From Spirometra erinaceieuropaei (Eukaryota; Platyhelminthes; Cestoda; Diphyllobothriidea; Diphyllobothriidae), in NCBI GenBank assembly GCA_902702965.1, contig CACRXP010000008.1, forward strand, positions 2,967,475 to 3,031,474: 64,000 nucleotides of DNA. Direction: 5' to 3'. This document shows positions 20,861 to 31,850 of the stretch, in pieces. Both the position numbers and the translations under genes were made by a program. The notes beneath the pieces are model-generated. The model searched no databases. It worked only from the letters and a program-made list of their open reading frames with translations, and was not told where the DNA came from. The stretch's first letter is position 1. Each line of letters begins with the position of its first letter.

Positions 20861-21056
20861 ATCTGAACTAAATACCTCGCGACACCGCAGATATTTTCTC
20901 TGAGACAATGCAACTCAAATGTATCAAATATTGTTTTAATAGCGGGTATTTTCATTGTTTGTGTAAAGTCATTTCTAAAGAGCTGACATGTAATCAATAG
21001 GGTTTTCAAAGGCTCTGCCTACTATCCTTACCAAATAAATTAAACTCAAATGCTGT
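20861..21056 (+). other. 3' tail of the CR1-like insertion
   Basis: AT-rich sequence between the CR1 stop and the point near 21056 where RTE coding sequence resumes on the minus strand. No target-site duplication was found with certainty. Confidence 0.45.
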
Positions 21057-21400
21057 CGAACGACAGACCAAAGAGCGAACTGTTATGAAAGATTGCTGTG
21101 CACCAGAACTCGCACTTTGGTCGGACGATAAAAGGCCTTGATCATGACGATGATTTTTGGCGATACACCCTCTTCTGCCATTATCCGCCACAGGGACTCA
21201 CGATGAACGGAATAGAACGCGGCGGCAAAGTCAAAAAGGCAGACGATCGTTAGTTGCTGGTGGCAGTGGCGGAGTTCGAGGATGCGCCTCAGTGTGAATA
21301 TCCGGTCCACAGATCCACGTTCAGCACGGAGAGGTCTACCGAATTCCGATAAGGACGGATGAACTATCGCGTGTATGCATTGGCGGACGTTCCTTGAATG
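21057..21400 (-). pseudogene. RTE-like reverse transcriptase, N-terminal half of palm
   Basis: The minus frame reads RGSVDRIFTLRRILELRH, TIVCLFDFAAAFYSVHRESLW (motif A with F-D-F-x-x-A-F) and IKAFYRPTKVRVLVHSNLS, followed after a TAA by WSVVRQ. The next residues expected (QGCVLSP) are split off and continue at 19495. A stop and substitutions mark it as dead. Confidence 0.8.
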
Positions 21401-21691
21401 ACGGAGGTCGAATGTCACTTTACTCGGACTGAAACAAGGGAAGTAAAAGAGGGAGTTGGATTGAGTGAGGACGATACCCAGCGGTCTTCCCTTATAACCA
21501 ATAGGTAGGAAGTACATGAAACAATCAGGGATGGAAGGGGTAACTAGGTTCAGTTAGACCTCAGCAGTTCATTCCTACAGTGTGTTGCTTATAGCATTAC
21601 GGACTTCAAAGACACATGAGACCCTGTGTGGCACTCGGCACACGACTACTCCGTCCCTTATTCCTAGTTAGAGTGACCTGGACAGAACACT
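21401..21691. other. Probable 5' remainder of the minus-strand RTE, unresolved
   Basis: The minus frame of the RTE palm stays open to about 21517 but the motifs are too decayed to align. Nothing else is seen. Confidence 0.35.
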
Positions 21692-22560
21692 GACAGTTCG
21701 ACCATCGATTTCGATGATGTCCACCGTGTGCCCCACAGCAGGTTGGAGCAGGGACGGTGACTTGCGCAGGGGTTTATAGTGCCAGTAGACTTGCGCTGCA
21801 TCTACCTACACTCTCTCCACCTCCCTCGCCCGAGCCCGGTGTCAAGACAGAGTCAAGAAGACCAGAGACGAGGGAGGCCGCAGGTGGATGGCTCGGACGG
21901 ATCCTCACCTTGGCGTTCCACCACACCCCCTGGTCCACACAACAATAACCAGGATTTCAACAAACACAACAGAGATTTGGAGGCTGGCACGGCCGAAGCC
22001 GCACCTAGGCGTGCCGCCAACGCCTGGCTCGGATCCCACACTATGGTGGGAGTGCCATAAAGGCCACATTAAAAAGGAGCCATTGCAGCCTGACTCTCAG
22101 ACCGCCTCCCGTTAAGGAGGAGGTCCAAGGTACCCCGTCAGTTGGCAACCTTCCAAGCCACGGCTTTTAGCGCACCGTGATAGCTTCGAGCGCGTCAGAT
22201 TGATTATAGTGAGGAAAAAGTGCGCTGAGTAGTCGATCTCACTCTCCCTTCCCATTCCCACACTCCAGCCGCCGTCCGAGCCGGTCGGCAAACTGGAGAG
22301 GTGGATGGGCGCGGTGGCTGCCACGGTCGACTGACCGTGACTGCGCGCGCCACAGCACGACCTGGCCCCCCATACACACACAAACACCAGGATTTCACAC
22401 AACGGGGGTTGAACGGCGTGTCTCTCACTTGCTTGAGAGGGCCGTGGAAGGTGCTGCTTCAGCCCGTTTCCAGCCCACCAGTCCGCCACTCCACACAGCA
22501 CACACACACAACGCGACGAACTGCGTGAACCGAGAGCGGGCATCAATCAGCAACCTTCCT
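21692..22560 (-). repeat. 3' region of the RTE-ZF element (minus copy)
   Basis: It lies about 200 bp 3' of the long element's stop, on the same strand. It contains GTGAAATCCTGGTG twice (rc near 22390 and 21950), the GAGATCGACTACTC block, GGCTGCAATGGCTCC and a TTCTTGACTCTGTCTTGACACCGGG block, and ends at GGTCGAACTGTC (rc of 21692-21703). Its last 250 bp or so recur, mostly alone, at 40.2, 53.0, 54.6 and 59.9 kb. Confidence 0.65.
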
Positions 22561-22764
22561 ATCCACGACACTTGAAGTGTCGGGATAGTCTCGGACTCAA
22601 ATCACCCGTACAGCCGAAGCCGCGTGGGAACCGAAACGAGATGCACACTTCCCACTTGCGTGGAAGGTGGCAGTTGGTGCATGCGGTGGGTAAGTGTTGA
22701 TGTGTGTTGGTGATGTTGGAGGAGGGTAGGGAGTGTGTGAATGTGTGGTGTAACCGGCGGTTAT
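22561..22764 (-). other. Proximal 3' non-coding region of the RTE-ZF element
   Basis: It follows the stop directly. A segment around 22570-22690 (rc of TCGGACTCAAATCAC and CACTTCCCACTTGCGTGG) recurs at 59480-59640, so it belongs to the element. Confidence 0.5.
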
Positions 22765-25700
22765 CTACCGCAGGTCGTCGTGGATGCGCATGTGGCCGAA
22801 TAGGCCCATGCGGTGCCTGAAAGTGCGAGGGCAGTGTGGACAGTTGAGACGAGCTTGGTGGGTGTAGGTTGGTGCTCCAGGCACTGGTTCTCCGGTCTCT
22901 GTGCGATGGATTCGCAAGTGACCGACCAGGCCGATGTGTGAGGTGAAGGTGCGGTCGCAGTGAGGACAGGTGTAGTCCTGATTCTCATTGCTGGAGTCAG
23001 GAGAGGCGGGGGTGGTGCCGGTTGTTGTGTCGCGGTCGGAGATGTGCGAGACGGCTGCCTGAGCGGCCGCCGTTGAGGCAGTGGTGGTGGTGGGGGTGGT
23101 GGTGGTGGTGGAGGAGGAGGAGGAGGAGGAGGAGGAGGAAGCAGAGGAAGCAGAGGAAGCAGAGGAGGTAGAGGAGGCAGAGGAGGCAGAGGAGGAGGAG
23201 GAGGGGGAGGAGGATGGAAGTGGTGGTGCAGAAGAATTCACAGAGTTATTCGGCGGCAGAGAGGACGAGGATGACGCGGGCGGGGGAATGAAGTTTGGTG
23301 CAGTTCGAGAGGTACAGTTGATCCGAAGATGTCCAACAAGGCCGATTCGAGCCCGGAATGTCCGCTTACATCGAGGACACGTTGGAAGCAGTTGTGCGGC
23401 AGCGTTGCTGACTGGGCGCAGTTGTGATTTGCGGGCTTCGCGTTTCGCTTTGGCGGCGGCGATGCGGTTGGCTTCGTGGATAGCAGCGCCCGTTTTCACT
23501 GTTCTCCTCCATGCCGGACGATCGCAGGCGAGCTCTTCCCAGTTGGTCGGGTTGATTTGCAGTAGCTTCAGGGAGGACTTCAGCGTATCCTTGTATCGAC
23601 GAATTGGGCCTCCTTGACGACGAGAACCCGTCGCGACGTCTCCGTAGAAGAGTCGTTTGGGTAGCCGCTCGTCGTCCATGCGCACCAGGTGGCCGCTCCA
23701 GCGCAGCTGCATTTGTCTCAACATGGAATAGATGCTGAGCATTCCCGTTCGTTCCAGCACATCAGTGTCGGGGATGCGATCCTGCCAGTTCAGCCGCAGG
23801 ATGCGACGAAGACAACTGAGGTGGAAGTGGTTCAGACGGCGTGCCTGCCTCGTGTACACCGTCCAGGTCTCTGCTCCGTACAGTAGCGTCGGCAGGATAA
23901 CGGCCTTGTACATCTTCAGCTTCGTGTTCAGTTGAAGACCGTGACGATTCCAAACTGTGCTTTGGAGACGACCGAAGGCTTGACTGGCTTTCGAGATCCT
24001 GTTGGCGACTTCGTCATCAATCTTGGTGTTGCGGGAGAGAGTACTGCCCAGGTACGGGAAGTTCTCCACCACTTGCAGTAGGGTCCCATTCACGCTGATT
24101 TGCGGCGACGCGTTGGGGGCTGTGGCTGAGTTGGGTGGCGGTTGGTGCATCACCACCGTCTTCTGCGTGTTAATGACCAGACCGAAGTTCTCGCAGGCGG
24201 CGGAGAACAAGTCCATGCTCCGTTGCATCTCCTCTTCTGAGGTGGTGTTCAGGGCGCAGTCGTCGGCGAAGAGGAGTTCGTGAACGGTTGTTGTGGATAC
24301 GCGTGATTGGAAGTGCATCCGCCGTTGATTCAGCAGGTGACCGTCCGTCCTGTAGGCGATGCGAATCCCGGGACGTTCGTCGCGGTAGGCGTCCATCAGC
24401 ATGGCAGAGAACATAAGACTGAAGAGGGTTGGTGCCAGCACGCATCCCTGTTTCACTCCGTTAGTCACTGCGAATGCCTCTGAGACAGCTCCGTTGTCCG
24501 TGACTCGCGCCATCATACCGTCGTGCAGCTGACGCGCCATCTGAGTGAATCGCTCTGGACAGCCGAATTTCTGCATGATCTTCCACAGTCCTTCACGATT
24601 CACCGTGTCGAAGGCTTTCGTCAGGTCCACGAAGGTAGAGTACAGGTGGGTCCGCATCTCCTGACACTTCTCCTGAAGTTGGCGGGCGGCAAAGATCATA
24701 TCCGTGGTCCCACGATGACGACGGAAGCCGCACTGGCTTTCTGGCAGAAGGCCCTGTTCCAGGTGGTTATTGAGGCGGTTGAGAAGGATGCGAGCGAAGA
24801 TCTTCCCGGCGATGTTCAGCAAGGAGATGCCACGGTGATTGTCGCAGTTTTGGCGATTCTCTTTTCGCTTGTATAGGTGCACGATTGTTGCGTCCTTGAA
24901 ATCTTGCGGGACTTCACCTTGACGCCACATCTCCTGGAAGAGCGCAGTCAGGTGATCCATCAGTAGGGGACCTCCGTGCTTGTAGACCTCAGCAGGGATT
25001 GCGTCCGATCCGGGTGCTTTCCCGCTGGAGAGCTGCTGCACGGCCCTGATGGTCTCCTGGAGAGATGGCGGGAGGTCGAGGTCCGCGTTGGTCTCGACTT
25101 GCGGCAAACGCGCGATGGCGGCGTCGGAGATGGCGGAAGGGCGGTTTAGGACGCCTCGGAAATGCTCGGCCCATCGCTGAAGGATTTGTGTCTTCTCAGT
25201 CAGGAGAGTACTGCCGTCGGCGCTGAGGAGAGGAGCAGTGCCCTTTGTCGGCGGACCGTAGACAGCTTTGATCGCAGAGAAGAAGTTCTTCCATTCGTTG
25301 CGGTCCGCGTAGCCTTGGATCTCCTCAGCTTTGCGAGCAGTCCAGGCGTCCTGCATCTCGCGCAGTCGCTGCTGTAGGTGGCGGCGACTGCGGTAGAAAG
25401 CAGCCTTGTTATCGTCAGTGGGGTGATCGACGTAGGCTTTGTGTAGGCGGTTCTTCTCAGCAAGCAGATTTCTGATGGCGGTGTCGTTGTCGTCGAACCA
25501 GTCCTGGTGTTGGCGGAGAGCACGACCGAGGACGGTGAGCACCGTCGCCTGGACCGTGTCTCGCAGTTGACACCAGCGGTTCTCCACGGAGGCGTTTTCG
25601 GCAGCGGCGGCATCGGCGATGGGGAGGTTGTCTAGCCGTTGAGCTAGCTCATTGCTGAAATGGATATGGTGAGGGGGCAAGGACAACAAGGCAACATTCA

Positions 25701-26730
25701 GCTTACCTGGGGGTCGCTTACCTTGAGGTCTCCTGCGAGGCTGTAGGCGAATACGCATCTTCGAGATGACGAGGCGATGGTCGGTCCACCCGTCAGCACC
25801 CGCGATCGCCTTCGTCACCAGCACGTCCCGCTGGTCACGCCTTCGGACGAGGACATAGTCCAGCAGTTGCCACTGACGCGACCGAGGATGCCTCCAAGTG
25901 GCCTTCTCTCGCTCCGGCAGACAGAAGAACGTGTTTGTCAGGATAAGGCGGTGTTCTGCGCAGGTGCGGAGCAGCAGCAGACCATTGTCGTTTGAGCCAC
26001 GGAGACCGTGGGGACCCAGCACTCCTCTCCAGGCAGTATGGTCTGTGCCGACGCGGGCGTTGAAGTCGCCGAGGACAACCAACTTGTCCGCCATCGGCAC
26101 AGTCGCCAAGAGGGCGTGCAGGTCCTCGTAGAATTTGTCTCTGACGGCGTCGGGGTTGGTCATGGTCGGAGCGTAGGCGCTGATGATAGTGGCGAATTGG
26201 CCCCCCCGCCGGAGAGGCAGGCGGAGGCTCATCAGGCGATCGTTGATGCCCTGCGGCAAACAGGGCAGTCGTCCCACGATGTCGTTCCGAATGGCGAAGG
26301 CGACACCCGCGTCCCGTCGCTCTGCCCTGGGTCGACCGCTCCAGAAGAAGGTGTAGCCGGCACCCACCTCCTCCAGTTGGCCTTGTTCGGAGAAACGGGT
26401 CTCGCTGAGTGCGGCGATGTCCACCTTGTAGCGCGCCAGTTCTCGTGCCACTAACGCTGTCCTCCTTTCCGGTCGGTTGCTCCGCGGATTGTCTAAAAGG
26501 GAACGAACATTCCAGGCTGCCAGAGTGAGCGGACTCACCCTGCCAGTCTGGTGACGACGAGTGGGGCGACGGGAGGGAGATGGAGAAGAAGGTGACGAAG
26601 GAGAAGAATAGGCAGAGGAAGAGGTAGAAGAGGTAGGATGAGGAGAAGGAGTATGGTTGTTGTTGTTATTGGTATTGTTGCTGTTTCGATTTTGAGTGTT
26701 TCGACCATGATTAGACGTCTGCGGCCCTGG
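22765..26730 (-). CDS. RTE-type retrotransposon: AP endonuclease, RT, three zinc fingers
   Basis: Uninterrupted frame. Residues are counted from the GTG at 26538 (1257 aa), and the frame is open back to 26730 without an ATG. The AP-like endonuclease occupies about 5-262: [13 protein letters not shown] (E47), GDFNARVG (D158, N160), LDYVLV and TDHRLV (D253, H254). The RT palm occupies about 500-780: [40 protein letters not shown] (motif A), [17 protein letters not shown] and LLFADD (757-760). A C-terminal domain has LYGAETWTV and [12 protein letters not shown]. Fingers follow at about 1054-1075 (C2HC), 1191-1211 and 1233-1253 (C2H2), with a Ser/Thr linker between the first two. It nicks DNA and copies its RNA by target-primed reverse transcription, and the fingers presumably bind nucleic acid. 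All visible catalytic residues are kept, so it may be recently active. The start is unclear: the first in-frame ATG is residue 103. Confidence 0.92.
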   Translation of the reverse strand, partial: PGPQTSNHGRNTQNRNSNNTNNNNNHTPSPHPTSSTSSSAYSSPSSPSSPSPSRRPTRRHQTGRVSPLTLAAWNVRSLLDNPRSNRPERRTALVARELARYKVDIAALSETRFSEQGQLEEVGAGYTFFWSGRPRAERRDAGVAFAIRNDIVGRLPCLPQGINDRLMSLRLPLRRGGQFATIISAYAPTMTNPDAVRDKFYEDLHALLATVPMADKLVVLGDFNARVGTDHTAWRGVLGPHGLRGSNDNGLLLLRTCAEHRLILTNTFFCLPEREKATWRHPRSRQWQLLDYVLVRRRDQRDVLVTKAIAGADGWTDHRLVISKMRIRLQPRRRPQGKRPPGKLNVALLSLPPHHIHFSNELAQRLDNLPIADAAAAENASVENRWCQLRDTVQATVLTVLGRALRQHQDWFDDNDTAIRNLLAEKNRLHKAYVDHPTDDNKAAFYRSRRHLQQRLREMQDAWTARKAEEIQGYADRNEWKNFFSAIKAVYGPPTKGTAPLLSADGSTLLTEKTQILQRWAEHFRGVLNRPSAISDAAIARLPQVETNADLDLPPSLQETIRAVQQLSSGKAPGSDAIPAEVYKHGGPLLMDHLTALFQEMWRQGEVPQDFKDATIVHLYKRKENRQNCDNHRGISLLNIAGKIFARILLNRLNNHLEQGLLPESQCGFRRHRGTTDMIFAARQLQEKCQEMRTHLYSTFVDLTKAFDTVNREGLWKIMQKFGCPERFTQMARQLHDGMMARVTDNGAVSEAFAVTNGVKQGCVLAPTLFSLMFSAMLMDAYRDERPGIRIAYRTDGHLLNQRRMHFQSRVSTTTVHELLFADDCALNTTSEEEMQRSMDLFSAACENFGLVINTQKTVVMHQPPPNSATAPNASPQISVNGTLLQVVENFPYLGSTLSRNTKIDDEVANRISKASQAFGRLQSTVWNRHGLQLNTKLKMYKAVILPTLLYGAETWTVYTRQARRLNHFHLSCLRRILRLNWQDRIPDTDVLERTGMLSIYSMLRQMQLRWSGHLVRMDDERLPKRLFYGDVATGSRRQGGPIRRYKDTLKSSLKLLQINPTNWEELACDRPAWRRTVKTGAAIHEANRIAAAKAKREARKSQLRPVSNAAAQLLPTCPRCKRTFRARIGLVGHLRINCTSRTAPNFIPPPASSSSSLPPNNSVNSSAPPLPSSSPSSSSSASSASSTSSASSASSASSSSSSSSSSTTTTTPTTTTASTAAAQAAVSHISDRDTTTGTTPASPDSSNENQDYTCPHCDRTFTSHIGLVGHLRIHRTETGEPVPGAPTYTHQARLNCPHCPRTFRHRMGLFGHMRIHDDLR
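23080..23220. repeat. (GGA)n microsatellite inside the RTE-ZF coding region
   Basis: Triplet repeats on the plus strand read as Ser/Ala/Thr codons on the minus strand and encode the low-complexity linker between the first and second fingers. The acidic plus-strand frame here is an artefact. Confidence 0.85.
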
Positions 26731-27320
26731 CTAGCCTGGAGACGGCGTGGTACCCAGCAATGTTTAGGCCACCTTTTCTAGGCCCTTCCCCTCATGGGGG
26801 CAGGCAGTGCCGCCCCTGAATCGGGCTGCCCATGTGCCTGGTTGGCGCGACCGATCCCACTATGGGGCCACGACTTTTATGTTCGTAATGGAGAACGACC
26901 GCATATGCCGTGAGTCCGCGGTCTCCGTCGGCGAGGGTGGGCGCGTCTCAGCGAAGGCGATGAGGAGACCCGTCCCGGCAGCAGTTATCCAACGGCGTAC
27001 CAGGCAGAGCCTCGTCTCGACGATGCCGGCTCAGTGTTTCATCCGACCATCCATCCAGCGGAGTCCGCAGTACACTGTGCACGCGGCACAAGCGCACAGC
27101 GCCCTCACCTGGTTTAGCCCGCCGGTCGAGACGGTTGCCCGGGGTGTGGCCGCTGAGCAGAGCCCAGCTACGTGGAGCCACAGGTGAGAGTTGGGTGCCA
27201 GCAAATGGACGCTAGGCGTAGTCTCACCTGCAAGCAAGTGAGCGACCACTACGACCATCACGTGAACCCACCGCTGACACCCCATACACCCCGGACAGAA
27301 CACTAGTGGGTTTGGCACGG
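26731..27320 (-). other. Probable 5' region of the RTE-ZF element
   Basis: GC-rich leader upstream of the coding frame, with no gene of its own. A 57-codon frame (ATG 26709, TGA 26537-26535) is Leu-rich and overlaps the GTG at 26538-26536. Its leucines come from a CTT/CTC-rich run. Confidence 0.45.
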
Positions 27321-27399
27321 GAATATGGACCTTCCCCAGTACTACATGTGGCCTTGCGCTAAATTCCAGAGGTATCTATTCCCGCGTCCCAACTTTATT

Positions 27400-28013
27400 C
27401 ATGAAGCCAACTTCAAGTATCCCTCTCTTCTAACCCTATTTTGCGCGAAGAAGGTAAAGATAAGTTGCCACCCCAGACCACTTCAATATGCCTCTATTCT
27501 TTCACTTGCTCCTGCAGAGCAGGTCATATTGGTCGTACGAGTCGGCGCTTATCCAAGAGAATACGGGAACACCTCCCAGCATGGCTGGGAAAAGGCGAAA
27601 CTAGGAGCATAATCAGCACCATCCTCGCGCATGTTGTCGATGCCGGACATCATGTAGACCTCAATTAAGCGTTTCGTGTGATCTATAAGGTCCCACCGAG
27701 CTATCCTAAACCACTGGGCCAGCGCCTGTTAGCATCAGCAGAAGCGGCGGCCATCAGGTCGCGAAAACCAGTCTTGTGCGCACAGAAGAACCACGTTCAG
27801 GCTCCGCGCCTACAGTGGTCGAAGGTCGAATAACGCTGCAACTCGCCCCGCGCCCTTCCGCTCTCACTTCACCCCCCACATTTCCACACCCCGCCTGTGT
27901 TTTAAGGCGAACTTTTATCGATTTCTCTTATCGCTGGCATATTTTACTTCTACCCCGTTCCCAGATAACTGTACTGACCCGACGAGAATTTATCGAAGGC
28001 CACGTATGCTCGC
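27400..28013 (+). pseudogene. Penelope-like element 3' fragment with GIY-YIG endonuclease
   Basis: The frame LREEGKDKLPPQTTS...YSFTCSC...HIGRTSRRLSKRIREHLPAWLGKG is the C-terminal GIY-YIG domain of a PLE, with both Cys and the EH histidine kept. After a TAA at about 27667, AFRVIYKVP..YPKPLGQRLLA continues the family sequence seen at 46.0-46.3 kb on the minus strand. RT is absent. A hammerhead-like motif follows at 27973-28013. Confidence 0.8.
27973..28013 (+). ncRNA. Decayed hammerhead-like motif at PLE 3' end (copy B)
   Basis: CCGACGAG-AATTTAT-CGAAG-GC-CACGTAT-GCTC is the counterpart of the better-preserved copy at 45971-46009, with two core changes (CTGATGA to CCGACGA). Its position downstream of a PLE endonuclease matches where PLEs are known to carry hammerhead ribozymes. 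Confidence 0.4.
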
Positions 28014-29380
28014 CACCATGTCTTCTGATTAGAAATAAGCCTCAACCCAACCATCCTAGCTCCAACCCTAACTCTCCTAAACCTGGGCCGAACTCTAGCC
28101 ATAATCTTTACCCCCCAGGCGGAAGTTTGCGCTGTGACACATGTACTACGGGGATACAAGTGCCCTGCCCACTGGTGTATGAAGGAAGGGAGATAAAGTG
28201 AATTTAGACCAGTTTAGAACAAACGTTTACTTCCTAAGTACAGACAACCGAACGAGTGGGGAAACTGTCTTAACGTGTTAACTGTCTGGGTCTGACAGGT
28301 CAACGACCGACGGAATAAGCCGAGCTCTGAGGTCAGAAAGCAATGTCTGGTCCTTGCCGTTTCGCCTACGGTAACTTCACTTATGTGACCTCGGAGACAA
28401 CCCGAAAAAACTTGATTTGTCTGAATCTAACTACCAATTTGTGGGGAGAGGCACGCGTAGAGGGTCTACTCTACTTTTTATCAGGCACTACACCCACGAC
28501 AGTCTCAAGTGGCTTGATCCGTCTGATCACTAGCACACGCTGGACGTTGGAGGAGAGAGTGGGGCCTATACCGACGGAAGTTTATTTCCGTATAAACATA
28601 TTTACGTGCAACTTGTTGCTGTGGTCCATCAGGGCAGTGTTGCTCCCCATCGCTTCAGATAAACGAACTATCATATATATGTGTTGTTAATCCGAAAAGA
28701 ACGGCTCTTCCGTCTGTGATAACATGATATCCATAGAGTGATGAGTGTCGGTCTCTTGTGGAAGCGTAAATGGATGGAATAGGAATAAATTGAATGGTTT
28801 CTGGATGCGTAAATATAATGGACATAATCGCTCTGGGTGAAGCTGTTTCAACAACTACAGTGTTTTCTTATAATAATTAACAAAAACCAGCGTAGTATTC
28901 CAGTCCAATTATCTGGACTGGGTTTGGCAATTTTAAATTATGCTTGCGAGTTATAAATCTTCACGTCGCCGTTCTCTCAGAATAATGGTGCCTTGACGAT
29001 TCTGCACAACATCGGGCGCCGTTCCACCTGTCTGGTTTTAGTGACGTGCGCAAAAGAGCGCTAACACTCCCCAACGCCTCGAAAACGGGTCTAGAATCTG
29101 GCCTTTATGTCTTGTCTGCTTTCCGGACAATGTGGGCATTGAACTGGTGGGGAAATTGGGAGAGCGCATTGGTGATGTTGGCGACTTACTCATCCATCTC
29201 ATTAGCATAGACTGACCTTCACAACGCAACGACAAATGGCCACTTATGGCATACATGCAGCCGTACGTAGGCACGTGCAGTCACCCTATATGCAAATAAC
29301 CTGAGTTGGTCAAGCAGACATTCCTGGCGCCGAACGACGGACGGACGAACGCACGCACGTTCTTCACAAATGCAGTCAAA
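28014..29380. other. No gene recognised
   Basis: Unique-looking sequence with short frames only. It may hold the promoter or an upstream exon of the FAM43-like gene. An acceptor-like AAATGCAG ends at 29374, just before the first ATG. Confidence 0.35.
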
Positions 29381-30511
29381 ATGACCACTCCCTTGGATGA
29401 GAACACCTTCTCGTTTACGTACCTGGGTCGATTTACAGCTCATGATTTCGGATACTCCAGCTCAGAGGCCATCCATGCCCAGCTGGTGGAGTACTACGTG
29501 GCCTTTCTTGCACGGGCTTACGAACAACGACTTCCTTTTGACAAACTGAACGTCCAGAACCCGATCGACACTCGGCTGGTCGCTCTCGAACCGAACGGGG
29601 TAAGTGTGCGAAGCTGGCGTTACCGAAGGTTCAATGAGGCAGGCACCCTGATCAACGAGAAGGACGTCTACAAAGCCGAAAGAATTGTCCTCTGCGATTG
29701 TCTGTGTTTCGAGGTAGTCCAGTCGGCCGGGCGTGGCGCCTCCTCAACCCGCGATTCCGCCGTCTGTTATGCCTACTTGAGGCGTGCTGTGGACTCCAGA
29801 CAGACTATTTCTGAGGCAAATCTCAGGCCGCTTGACGTCCGTCTGAGCAATTGGCTACTAAAGTATCGCCGCTTTCAACGTCCACCTCTGGTCGTTCTGG
29901 CGATTCATCGAGCCTACGCTGACAGTTGTGTCGACCTGCTGGTCTTCCTCGCGTCCAGCCAATCAGAGGGCCTAAAATTTGTCAAAAATGTCACTGAACT
30001 GGCCTGTAAGGTCACACCAATGAGACCACACCGACGAGTTCGTCGTCGCGCACGCACTGCAGACGCCAAATATAATGAGAACCCAAGAACCACGACTGAC
30101 AGCTGGAGACGTCCAGAATCCCCTCCCGGTCGGCGTCAGGTCTCCCCGCAGCTGCTGTTCAGACCGAACCTAGCGGCTTCACGTGGGGAACCTCTGCAAA
30201 CTCTGGCCAGCCAGGAGACTCACTCCCCGACATCGCCGTGCAGAAGTCATAATTGGCATGGCGAATGTTGTCTGCCAATGGGCATCCTGCCAGAAATCCT
30301 GACAACCGCAGAACTTAAGAGAGTGCGCAGTCGACTGTTGCAGTACCAGCTCGGACAAGAGGCGATGCGGCACGTCTACAATCGACGGCGGGGTCATGTG
30401 GACCATGATCCAACATACTGGCAGCATACGTGTGAGGACTTCTCGACGGGCCGACCGAAGTCCTGTTCTGCGCTCTACCGCGGCCCAGATGTGGGGACCA
30501 GTTTTCAGTAA
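29381..30511 (+). CDS. FAM43-like: PTB/PID-domain protein, FAM43-like, apparently single exon
   Basis: 376 residues from the ATG at 29381 (purine at -3); the frame is open from 29300. A PTB/PID-like domain spans about 9-205. It starts with the beta-strand FSFTYLG, has RLVALEPNGVSVRSW near 65-79, VLCDCLCFEVVQ near 103-114 and CYAYLRR near 129, and ends in a helix-forming VVLAIHRAYADSCVDLLVFL...GLKFVKN near 171-203. The order resembles FAM43, an adaptor-type family whose vertebrate members are intronless as I recall. The tail has a basic patch (RVRRRAR near 218) and no known domain. KMTTPLDENTFSF resembles the sequence before the PID in FAM43, so a short upstream exon joined at 29374|29375 is possible. 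No clear AATAAA follows. Confidence 0.65.
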   Translation: MTTPLDENTFSFTYLGRFTAHDFGYSSSEAIHAQLVEYYVAFLARAYEQRLPFDKLNVQNPIDTRLVALEPNGVSVRSWRYRRFNEAGTLINEKDVYKAERIVLCDCLCFEVVQSAGRGASSTRDSAVCYAYLRRAVDSRQTISEANLRPLDVRLSNWLLKYRRFQRPPLVVLAIHRAYADSCVDLLVFLASSQSEGLKFVKNVTELACKVTPMRPHRRVRRRARTADAKYNENPRTTTDSWRRPESPPGRRQVSPQLLFRPNLAASRGEPLQTLASQETHSPTSPCRSHNWHGECCLPMGILPEILTTAELKRVRSRLLQYQLGQEAMRHVYNRRRGHVDHDPTYWQHTCEDFSTGRPKSCSALYRGPDVGTSFQ

Positions 30512-31629
30512 GATGGGCGGACGACTGCGCCGAAGACTGTAACTGTTTTAATACCGAGATTTGTACATGGATTCATGCGGCTCCGTTTTGTGGTGGCCAA
30601 TGTATTATTTTCACTGATTCGTCATTTGCATCACTTTTAACTTTAATAATAATGCTCATCCCTTTTAACACAGTATATCGATGTGCAGTCCTGGCATTAC
30701 ATTTGGACATCAAGTCGCAGTGTGATTTGCGACAAAGGTCTGGCGGAAGTTGCACGGCTCCGGCCGAATGATAGGTGCCCTAGTTCAGCATGGATGAGTT
30801 CTAGAAAAAGGCTAGAACCATCAAATATAAACTTCGAATACTTTTTTTCCACTAATTGGTACGAATTAAACTAAGTTGGTTGACAAGCGGGTTACTATCA
30901 CCCCTAACATTCATTCTCATAAGCGTCTCACTTTGGGAAATGTAACGAGTATGCGACGTCCAAGGCAGTCACAATGGGCTAATTGAAAATTAATTGCGCA
31001 AAGTCGAGATTACGACAAGTCGACAACAATCACTATAACAACGTATGCATATTATTGTTGGCCCAAATGGGGAGTAATTTGCGCAGAATGTCATTAAAAA
31101 GGGGAATCCCAGTCATAAGATGTTTGAAGTTGCCTTTACGGATCACCATTTAATGCATCTCAGTCAAGATTGACATTCACTATATCCATTTTTTCCAATG
31201 AACTCAGAAAAACTTGAAATTTAGAAAAAACTCATTCACCGTATGCAAGACCATGACTGACTAGCAAGTTTACTGAACCGGCTTCGGAAAGAACAGAGCC
31301 ACCTATATATGGGCTGAAATTCACACAGAATTGACGTTTGACGATTGCAAAATATTCTTGACTATAAACTGCTGACCGCTATGCAACGGTCTACGTGCGT
31401 TGTAAACCCAGAGGGCCAACGCGAGGCAAAAATCGCGATTTCCGACCTACAGCCGGGATGAATCAATGAACGCTGTTCCCCACTTCCCTTCAATTACCGC
31501 GCTCCACGACTGAACACCGCAAACATTCCCCCCTCTTCTCCTACGCCTGCAAGCATCGTAATATAATCGGCATGACGGTAATTACTCACGAAAGTACAGT
31601 GTCTGGTCGAAATCCTTAGATGCACTTTC
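30512..31629. other. No gene recognised
   Basis: 3' flank of the FAM43-like gene and AT-rich sequence. No repeat or RNA signal that I can support. Confidence 0.35.
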
Positions 31630-31850
31630 CGTCAGAAAGAATTACTTAGGTGAGTCTGTTAGATTAATTATGGTGAGGAATAATCCTAAGGTATTTCAGT
31701 CACGCCAGGATGCCGTCTTTTAAATGAGTTTCGTTATGGCCGCCTGCAAACCCATATTTGCCGAACAATGATCGCCTAATTTGCATTATTTCTTTCCACT
31801 GATTTTCGGTGTCCTCGTAAATTTAAATATGGTTTATGTAAAACATTTAA
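31630..31850 (+). repeat. Left-arm fragment of the palindromic repeat family, diverged
   Basis: GAATTACTTAGGTGAGTCTGTTAGA..., TTCAGTCACGCCAGGATGCCG and ATTTCTTTCCACTGATTTTCGGTG follow the order of the left arm at 34.0-34.3 kb. Confidence 0.5.

Noticed and set aside
23081..23617. Acidic Glu-rich plus-strand frame of 178 codons
   Set aside because: It is the antisense of the Ser/Thr-rich linker and zinc finger of the RTE element.
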